This document shows positions 38,216 through 49,519 of a stretch of DNA of 64,000 nt, one piece after another (position 1 is the stretch's first letter; every line of letters starts with the position of its first letter). The translations under genes were made by a program, and so were the position numbers. Origin of the DNA: Theocolax elegans (lineage: Eukaryota; Arthropoda; Insecta; Hymenoptera; Cerocephalidae); the NCBI GenBank assembly GCA_026168455.1, contig CM047426.1, positions 78,767,986 through 78,831,985 on the forward strand, read 5' to 3'. A model generated the notes under the pieces. The model worked only from the letters and a program-made list of their open reading frames with translations. It did not search any database and had not been told where the DNA came from.

Positions 38216-38219
38216 AGAA

Positions 38220-40640
38220 GGAAATATTCCATAAAATATAATAGCAGCGACCACACATTTAGACAATCACGGATACATATTACATAAACCTAAAAAATTA
38301 TCTATTTTCTTTGATAAAACAAATAAAAACGGTCACGAATTAGCGGAAAATAACCTAACATTATGAATCTTGAACAGCCTATCGAGCAGTAATCATCAGG
38401 TTAGGAGCAAAATAAAAAAAAAAATTCTGCAAATAAAAAACAAATTTACGTCACGGTTCTCACGATGAACCTCTCAACCAACAGAAAAAACACATACTTT
38501 TGATACTCTAATCGACGCTTTGAATTGCGAAGTGCAAATTTAACCAGTCGTCTCAGGCATTAGCGAAAAATTAGATCATATTAGGAAAAGAGAAAAGGAC
38601 AATTTTAGCACACAAAGCGATAAAATATCCATTATGGACATTTTTCACAATACTTTGATTATCAAGACACATCGCTAACTATAGAAACATAAAATATAAA
38701 TAAAATTGATGAATCTGATTGTCAAAGAAGGTACAGAGTCTATAAGCTAGGCACAAATTGTGTCGTGACTTCATTAATTGTATACTAAATTAATTTTTTA
38801 ATAGTTTCTTTTTATTTAAATTATTAAATTAAGAATCATCATGATACAGTAACCATTTTAAAAAATTGGGGCGAGCCATCTGAAATGAAAAAGATATTGG
38901 AGTAGAAAACGGATTGCGGTGACGTAAATTATGTATACATCTTTGCTCACACTTTTTCAAACTGGATACACAGGAATTAGAAAATAATATATTTCGTACT
39001 TTGATTGTTGACGCTCTCCATAGTTTTATTGAATGTTAACTTCTATGTCGATTTATACGGAGACCAATGGTAGGAAAAAAGATGACAATTTTCCAAAAAC
39101 TCTGCTTTTTATTAAGCGATTTCGTTGGCTTGGCATGCCAAGAGTAACAATAAAACAATAATAAAAAATAAAAATAAAAATAAAAATAAAAATAAAAAGC
39201 AGAATTTTTGGAAAATCTTGTTTCCTACCATTGATCTCCTTCAGATCGACATAGAAGTTAACATTCAATAATATATTTTATTTTTGCCATTTTAACGAAA
39301 ATAAATCAACGAACTTTATTCCCCTACACCACCCTACAAAACCCTACTACCCCTACAAAAGACTCTCTACATCAAGGAAGAAAATTTAAAAGGCAATGCA
39401 GAACACTTAGTAACAAATGAGAACACCAACGAAGATAAGTTCACCGAGTTCAAGCTTCAGGTTTTCCTTCATTCAAACACCTGACTTTGATAGCCTCGAG
39501 CAGCGAACAAAATAAGCGACCATCGTTTTCAAATAAAAGCTTGGCTTCGCAATTTAGTAACGAATGTGAGATCACCGAGAGAAAAGCTACTTCATCTTTT
39601 TCGGCATAAAGAAAATCTTGATTTCCGAATGACAACGGGCCACCTTAATACAAAAATAATCGACGCATTAGTTGAAAGGCAATTTATTAATCCCGACAGT
39701 TTATTAAATTCAACGTATAGTTGATATATATAAATGTAAACGAAAACAACGACAATAATATATTTACCTCAAAAATATCACCAAATATTAATGAAATACT
39801 CGAAGACGCATATTTGAATACACAAATATCCTATTTATCTAAGCACATGAAAACACAACTCAAAATATTATCGAGACATACTGGACTTATTTGCATATAT
39901 GTAAAATGCTCAGAATTACAATGTAAAATCCGTAAAACTAAAAGTTGTTACGAAGACTCATCGGTTACTTGTAACAACGCATCATATCTTCTTACACCCA
40001 AATCCAAATTTTTCAAAAAACAACATAGTGCGTGATTGTAACTCGCTACTGCTTATCGATTTTTTCATGACACACATTTCTATTTACCTCTGCAAATATA
40101 CAAAAACCACAAATCATCATTTCAATTGCAAGGCCTACTTGGCATTATCAAAAAATCAGGAATATAATAAACAGTGGAATTTAGACAAGCGACGAGATGG
40201 GGCGAGCACAAGAGCATATCCCATTTCCTCTTGAACACGCTATCTACTCGCATGAGGTTTCAAGAAAGCTATATAACAAAGCTTAACTGATGTTAACAAA
40301 TTTATTTCATTTGGCATATTTTGCGCAGGAGTTATTGGCAGAGTCGAAACAATTACATTACTCAAAGCCATTCACGACATCTTGAATAGAACCTATTACA
40401 TTATACAGTGCATACTTATATATAGTGATGCTTTTTATTAAAACAATATAGACGTGGAGTTAGGAGGCAGCCCTATCCCTTAGTAAATTCAGATACAACC
40501 TCTATTGTCATACAACCAACAATATTTTCACGTCTTTCAAAGCAAACTATAAAAGTTATCCGCCCACCCAGATCGAATTCGGAGATCAAACGATCACTTG
40601 CTTAACATTCCCGTATTCAAAATCTACCTCAAATTTAAAT
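38220..40640 (+). pseudogene. Decayed coding-like region, possibly a viral-glycoprotein or retroelement remnant
   Basis: The plus strand here is A-rich and T-poor compared with its surroundings and contains short protein-like fragments in shifting frames broken by stops. Examples are ILEDAYLNTQISYLSKHMK within a 104-codon frame at 39721-40035, FPLEHAIYSHEVS from 40224, and FISFGIFCAGVIG from 40301 in another frame. The last, with hydrophobic residues and glycines ahead of a basic/aliphatic stretch, resembles the membrane-proximal and transmembrane end of envelope-type glycoproteins of insect retroelements or negative-strand insect viruses; that likeness is from memory and unverified. A hairpin (39028-39270) interrupts it. 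Several frameshifts and stops mean it cannot encode an intact protein. Confidence 0.33.
39028..39270. repeat. Long inverted repeat (hairpin) with AAATA-rich loop
   Basis: The left arm 39028-39112 and the right arm 39191-39270 are inverted copies with few mismatches and small gaps, both containing ATTGAATGTTAACTTCTATG, CAATGGTAGGAAA and TTTTCCAAAAA. The loop of about 78 bp includes an AATAAA/ATAAAA simple repeat (39163-39197). It could be an inverted duplication or a MITE. A 71-codon frame across it is an artefact of the repeat. Confidence 0.7.
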
Positions 40641-41439
40641 GTATTCACATAACATTCATATAATAATTAATTTTGCAAAAAAATAAGAAGAAAAGAGAAA
40701 GAGAAAAGACTATTAATACATTGTAATCAAATAAAAAAATACTGATAATGTTCTTTGAAAAATGTTTTTTATACGCGTATTATAAAAGACAGAACTCTAC
40801 CACATTACAATGAATCAGTTTGTAAAGTAGAGAAATAGATTAGTGCAATTATAAACTATAAAACTGGAATTATACTGTTAACATTTATTGGCATGCAAAT
40901 GTTTACAAAAAGTAACAGTAACAACATTAAATAAAAAGAAATAAAAGAAATACAATAAATGTAAAATTAACTAATTTTTAGTATATAAAGTAAAAAAGGA
41001 AAGAGGTGTAGTTAAAGTTTGCAAACAAAATACACTAACAAAGTAATGAAAGAAATTATTTTCTAGAAACGAGAATCCGCTTTTGCTAAAAACGCAAAAG
41101 TAATATATAAAGAAACGGAATTTACATTCAAAAGAACAAAGGCAATAACGCTATTTAAAATCGTGGATGCAGTTAATATAGCTTTCATTTTCTTTTGCGT
41201 TATCGAGAACGATAACATCGCGACCCTGGGCGTATTACGGATCAACTCATGCACTTGTCAGCTCATCAAACGCGATAAGCATTAGACGCTAGCAGGTGTG
41301 ATACGAGTTCAATGCGAGTTTACTTTTTGGTCAGTTCGGCTGTTTGTACTGAGAGACCAATAAACCATTCTGTTATACAAAGGCATTTGTTCTCATTGCA
41401 TATAACCTAAAGAAAGGTTGGAGTCTTCGTAACAATGTA

Positions 41440-41560
41440 AAGTCACTTGCATTTATCCACATTGAAAGTCATATTTATTTATTATAGTTAGTGGGTTGAA
41501 AAGTCACTTGCATTTATCCGCATTAAAAGTCATATTTATATTTATTGTTAGTGGGTTGAC
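41440..41560. repeat. Tandem duplication of a 61-bp unit
   Basis: The unit starting AAGTCACTTGCATTTATCC and ending GTTAGTGGGTTGA is present at about 41440-41500 and again at 41501-41560 with few differences. It lies 150 bp before the TIR element at 41707 and may be part of an older element or a recent slippage duplication. Confidence 0.75.
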
Positions 41561-41706
41561 CTAGTAGTAAAAGAAAATACTTCTTTCAGTGTTTGTTTAA
41601 AATGTGTTTCTTCGCTGCTCTATTAGCAGTTAAGTTGTTATTGTTGAATATGTACCTGTGACTGTTATAACTCCTGCTGTTGCAATTTCGATTTTCCTTG
41701 TTGAAC

Positions 41707-42136
41707 TTACAAAGAGACCCTCATATGTTTGGGAAACGGATCGTGCCCAGCTTGTAGTACATATGTTCTAATATAAAAATATGAAAAAAGCCAAAGCCGC
41801 AGACTCTAACAATCGTTTTTTTCAAAAGTTATACGCTGTTAAAGCACAATTTACAAAAAAACGCTTCACTTTAAGTGCTTGTAACTTCTAACCTATCAAA
41901 TATTGACATTCAAACCAAAGTTTAATGAAAAGCTGAGATAAAATAGATATAATTTAAAAAAGTACGCTCAAATCCGTTAGAATGAAGCAGAGTTATAGCC
42001 GAATTAAGAACTTGAAGAGATTTAGTTTAAAAAATGAAGAAGATTTGTAGTGTTCAATTTTTGTTAAAATTTCTTCTAATATAATAAAAGCTGGGCATGA
42101 CGATTCGTTTCCCAAACATATGAGGGTCTCCTTGTT
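41707..42136. mobile_element. MITE with about 45-bp terminal inverted repeats
   Basis: The left arm (41708-41754) and right arm (42089-42135) are inverted copies containing GAGACCCTCATATG, TTTGGGAAACG and GCCCAGCTT, with one small gap. The interior of about 330 bp is AT-rich and non-coding. TTGTTGAAC before the left arm and TTGTTAGAC after the right arm may be a diverged target duplication, but the spacing differs, so this is weak. Superfamily not assigned. Confidence 0.65.
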
Positions 42137-43342
42137 AGACAAGTTGATATTCGTCGTGGGATAATTACATATTTGTTGGCAAAAATCTTGACAAAAATCT
42201 TCAGTTTGCTATAATAATTTGAATAATTACGAAACCACAGAAAGGTGAGTGCACTTAATATAGGGACGAGCTAAAAATTAAGACCAATTTTTATGATATA
42301 AATCATTGCGCTATGTCAAACGTATATTCTTTTTAATTTCGAATTTATAAATATCAGAGTCTATCTACGTAATTGTTATTGTATTATCTATTAACATATA
42401 ATAAAAACACAATACATAAAATAGAATAAGTAAAATTAATTTTATTCTTTTGCAAAGAGAAAGATAAATAATTTTTTCATAACCTTTATTACGCGTGACA
42501 AAGCATTATTTCTATTATAAGGGAAGTACCCTCCTATTAATTATTTTAGTTTAACGTTTTAAAAATAAATATAACATAATTATTAATAAATAATGCATCA
42601 TATTAAACCAATTAACAGATTATATTTACTCATAGATTTATAAATATTGTGCCCAAGATACCGTAAGGTACCCAATTATATTGTTTCAATAAAATAGTAA
42701 AATTTACGTAAATCTAAATGTTGCTACGCACAATTTAAAGATTAAACAATCATAATTGGTTAGTAGACTTAACTAGGAAGTGGTATACGTACCGAAAATT
42801 TACTAACCAGAAATTGGTACTTCCCGCTTCTTTTAATTCTTATATTGTTGCTTACTTTGAAATTAGCAGTTATTTTATTTTTCTGAGATGGCTAAAAGGA
42901 AGTTTAATACTTATACTTTCTGTATGCATCAAAATATGTACATTTATTAGCCTTTTTAAAATAAAATTATTCTATGAACGTACGGATTTCCCTTCATTGA
43001 TCAACAATTGGGTATGTGACAGTATTACAACCTTATCCTGATAAATCAATCGAGATAACATCACAAACTGACTATCAATACACTCTACATGCATTATCTA
43101 TCTAATTTAATATCAAAATTTTAATTACATACATAAGTATAAATCGCCACGTATAATAAAAATGTAAGTATTCAATCTTTAAAGTTATTACGCGTAGTAA
43201 TAATTTATGTAGGTACTTAATACAATTAGATAAACAGGAAACAAAGTGCATTAAGTAAATAGAAAATAGCAACTATTGATTAGCAATGAAGCTTGAAAAT
43301 TTAATAAGATGCCTCCTTCACACACCCATTCATGTATATTAA

Positions 43343-43723
43343 CGGGATGTCGGATCTAAATTACAGGAATCTACACCTTTCAACCCAAAAATTATATCTA
43401 AAATATTGCATTAAAAATCTGAAAAAATTCATACGGATAGCTGAAAACATAAGGAAGGGTTTGACGTTTTGATTTTTAATGAAAAAACATTACTTAAATA
43501 ATAATTGAGTAAACAATGTTTGGTCGGTAATTATTAATCTAAAAAGGCATCATCTTTCAACCCAAACATCGTGATCAAATTATGGATCTAAAAATCTGTA
43601 AAAATTTGGGTATATTATTTAAAACATGCCTAAGGGCTTGACGTTCGACGTTTTTCAAAAACTTTATCCATTTGTTTATAAAAAGAAGTACAAAATGATC
43701 AATTTCTGGGTCCGACATCTTCT
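43343..43723 (+). mobile_element. TTAA-flanked MITE, copy 2 (381 bp)
   Basis: The ends are GGGATGTCGGATC on the left and GGGTCCGACATC on the right, an inverted pair close to GATGTCGGACCC. TTAA lies directly outside both ends (43339-43342 and 43724-43727). Internally the sequence has two related halves, each with a TTTCAACCCAAA and an AAAATCTG.AAAAATT stretch, separated by TTTGGTCGGTAATTATTAAT. It aligns along its length with 5947-6330 in reverse orientation. No coding capacity; mobilisation would need a piggyBac-type transposase in trans. Confidence 0.75.
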
Positions 43724-43729
43724 TTAAAA

Positions 43730-46700
43730 ATATATTTTACGCAATACAAGAATAATTTATGTGTATATCATTTTTATTCTTAATAGGAGATTAATTATTA
43801 ATTAAACGGAACATTTGTTATATAAAATATGAGAAAGCAATAAGTAGAAATGCTATATTTTCAGTAAATATGTATACACGAGAGGAAGTTTGAATAGGGA
43901 ATAGTAACAAAAGATTCCCATGGCAGTGTGGCCAACTAATGGTACAGTATATTCACCAATATAAATCTAAACATCGTTCGAATAAAACTAATTGAGATAA
44001 TTTGAAAAACTTGAAAAACAGGCAAACATTTTTTTTATTCTCTGGATAGTATATTTAGTCTGATTTAAAAATATCATCTACAATATTTAAAATTTTCAAA
44101 AAGAATTTTTTGAATAGTCATAAATTTGCTGTATAAAACAAAGCAATTAATAGATCCAAAAACAATTTTTTTTCCGACATTGGATAAAGGAAAGAAAACT
44201 ACATGCCCAAGCCCAGCGATATTGACCGAGTAGTTTCAGAAACGTAGCGATGTGTATACTCTCACAGACACAGGAACATTTTCAAAAAATACTTTTACTG
44301 GACTCTAAACATCTCAAGACATAGTTCTAACATGTTTTTAACAAATCAAAAATTTTTACTATTATAACAAAACTCTACGGGGGAACGAAATTCAAGTAAT
44401 TTTATTGATAATTTGAAACAGAAATATAGTTATGCATCCCTCTATCTATTAATGTATTATTCTCCATGTTTACTAAATTAAAAAGATCCAAATGAGACGT
44501 CTATTCCATTATTCTATATCCAAAATATAAAAATAGTTTTGAATTTGTAAAGCAGCGAAGCTCCGAAAATCGAGCGAGGTAGCCAGAAAAGACCGATAAA
44601 GGCGAGAATCACTTGTGACGCAGCACTCTGCTCCTTTATATTCACCACAGAACGAGAAGAGACGTATACACACGCAGAGATTCACAATACTCCTCCCTGC
44701 GCACGTCTCATTTAAGGCTAACTGTCCACAACGGGGGTGCAAACTGCCCTTATCGGCCGGACGTTTATACCCGCGCCTTATCTGCTCGCTCTCCCTACTC
44801 CTGACTAACAAACCAGCCTCGGTTTCTCTACGTACGTATACATTGGCTATTGCATGTTTTGTTCCTTGTGTTATACAAAGACGGGTTATACGTTTTACGT
44901 GATATTTGCACATTTTCTTCCATTAAAAGCTGTTGATATGATTTTTATAATAAAAATAACATCAACATTTTAAATATTTCCTGATACCAACTTATATTTA
45001 TACCTAAATATAAATTAATAATTTACTATATATATATATGTCAAACAAGCATTTGTCAAATTTGAAAATTATTATATCGAAGCCAATGAGCGAATCGCAT
45101 CATTAAACTATGTTTGGCAACTAATAAAACTTCTTTTTATTTTAAACGATCGATTTCAGAGGGCATTTTTGTTTCTCGCATATGTCAATTCGACATTAAT
45201 ATACACCGATATTAATAATTCAGTTATAAAATAAAAAGAGGGACCATTAAGTCCACTTGAATCAGAAAAGTAAATTATTTCAATTACAAATAAAGATTTT
45301 CTTTTCAATGACACCATTTTTTTCTCATCCATTTTCTTTTACTTCTATATACGCGTAAGAAAGTCTCTCATGTAGAACGTTCAAAAGTAATTCTAAGATA
45401 AGGGTCGCATTCTTCTTTTTTTTCCCTCTACTACCTCCGACTGCGGCTGGTTCTTCGAAACGTAAATCGTTATCGGAAGCGATTGCAAGCTCGCTTTACG
45501 TACCTAGTGGGTATGGAAACATTTGTTATGGAATTCGAAGGGGTTCGACTTGGCCATTAGAGATTATGCGGATAAATTGGTGCTGCATTTGTGATAAAGG
45601 ATTTTGGTTTTTTAGGTGATTGTTATTGGCTGATATCGCGGATATGTTCTTTATTCCTTGTGTGTGCATTACATTTAGAATAAAATACAATGGAATACGG
45701 CCACTGATTTTTTCAAATGGAATATTGGTGTTGTTATGTTTATATTAATAAAATAAATTGATAATGATTTCCGGAACAATTTCGATATTTTTTGGATATT
45801 ATTAAACAAAATAGAAAGGTATGTTATTATACATATAATGTTTTTCAGTAAGTATTAGTCAACTGTAAATAACACTGTAACAAAAATTGATTCGTCTAAA
45901 GATACAGGAGTAAGGGAAAAAAGTAAGTATAACACGGAAGGGTCGCAAATGTTGCGGTGAAAACAAAGACGTTATTCGGCCCTATCTCCAAGGTTGTAAA
46001 ATAAACGATGAACGACGTCGACACGCGCGCTTTCTTTCTCGGCGATCGAGAGGGCGGTAATAAATGAGATAAGACTTGGATAGATTCTCAGGCTCCAGGC
46101 ATTATCGTTGTATTTTTCTCATCTTGCCTCTTTGCTGCGATAATTTTTTCTTTAACTTTCATTTTTTGTACACATTTTTGATAGTTCATTAATCTATCGT
46201 GTGCAGTGTACTTCAATAAATAAAGTATTTTACATTAAAATGATGACAACATTCATTTATTATCATATGCAATTAAATACTAAGCCAAAAGAATTTTTAT
46301 AATTATCCAAGGTTATTAAAAATTATATTCTCATATATTGGAGTAAACATAAATTTATTAAGTATTAGTGAATTTTAATTCGAATGCTGATAATCTATAC
46401 GATGCAGTATTTGTTGTACAAAAGTATATTATAAAGTGTATAATAAATAAAATTATTCTGACTGGTTGAAGCGCATATATACACCCATATAACCCCCGAG
46501 AAATATTCAATTGTTCAATATATAAATGTAGTTTATTTCAATGAATCAAATTATTAATAATGGATTTTAATATAAACTCAAACTAAAAATAATTTCAATG
46601 CATAAAGTCAAAAAATTTAATTAACGTCCATGGGTTCCTTAAAATACACGGTAAGACATATAAACGAAAAAAATCGAGAATACTTGATATACAGAATTAA

Positions 46701-49300
46701 AAAAAGTATACGAAGAAAAGAAAGCCGCGAGCGTTACAACCGATACAAGCAATGCACAGCCAAACTAATTGGAAGTCTTAATAGTACTCGAGGTAATAAC
46801 GTGAAACGCGTGCATCATATCGAGCGGAATTCGCTCGCGAACCCCTCGTCGATGGGCGAATCAACAAACGGTGCTGATTTGATTTCGTTCATTCATTCCG
46901 AGCGACTTGTGTCGAGCAGTTCGTTCAGGCCGCATATTCAACGCTGCACGTTACGCAAAGGATTTCTGTCTTGTTTTACAGAGGATACAATCATTCGTTG
47001 AAGTAAATTTGTTTAAAGTCCTAGAATATACACATTTTTATTTTTTTATATACAATTATTTTCTATGTAATGATTTAAGTTAACAAGTTTTTAGTGACAA
47101 GAGTCAATACAGTTAGGTTTTTTAATATTATACAGTTATTTTATCCAATAAAATATTAAAATAAAATGTAAAAGAACCAAAAGAAAAGGTCAAAACTACT
47201 GGAAAATCTGTGAATATTATTTCGATCAGCGAACAAAGTATCGTGAATGCAAGTGAAGGGAATATTTGAGTAAAATCAAAAAGAGAGGATATATCCAAAG
47301 GAAGATAAAATAATTCACAATTGTCCCTTGGAGAATATTTGAAACGTGTGTCCAATTCAGGAAGGTCCACGACTTCTGTCACAGGCCAATAATATCCGGG
47401 ACGTCCCTTTGATGCTGGTATATTACGTTTTTACGAGCGATTGCATCAGAAAACGAACCCGAACCTCGTCAAAACGTCGCAAGATGCGAAACTTCTTTCG
47501 AGGAGTTATTGTTCCCTGTTTGTAGTCGAGTTAACTCGAATCCCTCGTCCTCTAATTGCGTTTTAAAGGATTATAGAATTGTTTCGCAAAGTCGATTACA
47601 AAATTGCCGAGGCGGACCTGACTCCTTTTCCACGTCTCGGCTCGCGATTTTACGCGACGACGCTTCGGGCGATGGACGAAAGAAAAGTTACCGACGATAT
47701 CCGAGAGGTTCGTAAGACGTTAAAAAGCGATTTCTTCTTCGTTACGGTTCGTACTGTTATAATCGGACTTTCGAGTTCCCACTCGTATCCCGGCTCTTTC
47801 GTCTGGAGAGAATTATTAAGGATCGACTTTATTCTATACGTAATTTGCAGGGAAAACTTTTACCTCTCTCGATGGAAACCAATCTTTCCAGATGGTCTAG
47901 CTTGCGGAAAAGAATATCAATTAACACACCCAATATTCCCTCGTATTATATATTTATACGTTTTAGAACATCTTTCTGTGAATGTTTTATAACGATCCTA
48001 ATGACATCGTATAACACAATCTGAATTGTTAAAATTATTGAATATATTCTAATGATTTTGAAAAGGAATGTATAATAGCTACGAAACATTAACAAATGTT
48101 TCAAATAAGAACTTTAGTCGATATCTCCGAAGTACAGTAATTTACGTTGTATGCGCCAATTTGGCATTCCTTTTCGTCAAATATTTTAAAACGTTCAACA
48201 ATAACAGAAAAAAATCTTATAAACATTTTTTACATTTGAATAAAAAAATGTCGTTTTAGGTTAATAAATTTTGAATTCAAAGTAATTATTTTTAACCACA
48301 TTTGAAAATTTAAAATGTTCAAAATTAAATTAATCCTCACCCCTGTATACAAACAGAGTAATTCAGATTCAAAACAACAAGTAAATCCACATAACCCATC
48401 CGCCTACAAATATATCTAGTAATACTTAAAACCCAACCATGCACGAAAAAAAAAGTATTTACCAAATCCGTCGGCGAAAGAAGATAAAAAGAGAAAAAAA
48501 GAAGAGAAAAAGAGTTGGTTGGAAAACGTTGCCGCGATTTTACCTCGGTAGGTCCTCGCGCTTAATAACCTAACGTCCGGGGGTCGAGCGCGGAAGGGGT
48601 CGCGTATGAGCGATCGCTCCGACATTTGCGTTAATTAAATTTGCCCGGTCGGCCTGGCTCTTCCCCCTTCCCGGTCTTTCGAAGCTGGGATTTCTCGAGG
48701 AATACGCACCGAGGAGTCATCAATCATTTCCTGGTATAGTTATAGTTTGTCGATCGATCGCTTATAGATGGAGGACCGCCAACTGTACTAAGCAATGCAG
48801 GTGTTGTTTCCACGATGATGCGGTCAGCAAGGTTATCCATATAATTCGATTGTTCTTCACAATTTTTTTTCGATTTAAAAGAATCTAGGCATAAATTTAA
48901 TTACAGGAAACAGTATTAATTTATTTATATTACTTTCCAGAATTATTGATTCAAATTCAATACATAAATCCTAAATGAAACGTATAGTGCATAAAAGTCA
49001 CCTTATTTCAATTATAATCAATTTTTGTTATAATAGTTTAAACTAAGAGTGTTTGCGTTAAAATTTTTTTTAAACTTCATGTAATACGTACGTTTTTAGT
49101 GATGAACTCTTAAATAAATCGTAAAACTAATTTACGCCGAGTTATTTTATTATCCAATAATCTAACAAACTTATTTAAAAATGTAGGTGCTACTTAAAAA
49201 TATTAATAACTTAGCTACGGTTTATCATTACTTTAAAACTAACTACGTCAATAAATCTGGAAAACGATATGAAAAAATGTAATTAATCGATAAGTCAATA
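43730..49300. other. Non-coding stretch with several GC islands
   Basis: No gene supported. GC/CpG-rich islands lie at about 44550-44900, 45380-45600, 45930-46140, 46640-47000, 47390-47920 and 48440-48830. Frames of 123-137 codons at 44509-44913, 46630-47001 and 47579-47992 fall in these islands, have no recognisable domain or splice context, and overlap other frames. Confidence 0.45.
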
Positions 49301-49404
49301 AATTTTGGAGTCAATTATTTATTAATTTTTAATTTGCTACAGCTTTACGATAAATTAATTTTAATTGATTTAGTTTCCATTATAAATTAATCCACCAGCA
49401 TGAA

Positions 49405-49410
49405 TTTATT
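49405..49410 (-). terminator. Polyadenylation signal of the F-box/LRR gene
   Basis: AATAAA on the minus strand about 110 bases after the stop codon at 49520. Another AATAAA follows near 49317. Either could define the 3' end. Confidence 0.45.
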
Positions 49411-49519
49411 ATTCATAATGATATAATAATAATAATATAAGAATATTATAATAGTTATATTTACACTTGCGAATCATGAACTTGAACAACTGCAAACAAT
49501 ATAAGACACGAATAATAAA

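Noticed and set aside
39053..39268. 71-codon minus-strand frame with FIFIFIFIF run
   Set aside because: It spans the hairpin and its AAATA simple-repeat loop, so it is a repeat artefact.
44509..44913. 134-codon minus-strand frame overlapping a 95-codon plus-strand frame
   Set aside because: Both strands are open across the same GC island, with no domain or splice support.
46630..47001. 123-codon plus-strand frame rich in Arg and Lys
   Set aside because: No recognisable domain or gene context; composition follows the local island. It could not be excluded as a small gene but has no positive support.
47579..47992. 137-codon plus-strand frame
   Set aside because: It overlaps another frame on the same strand in the same island and has no domain.
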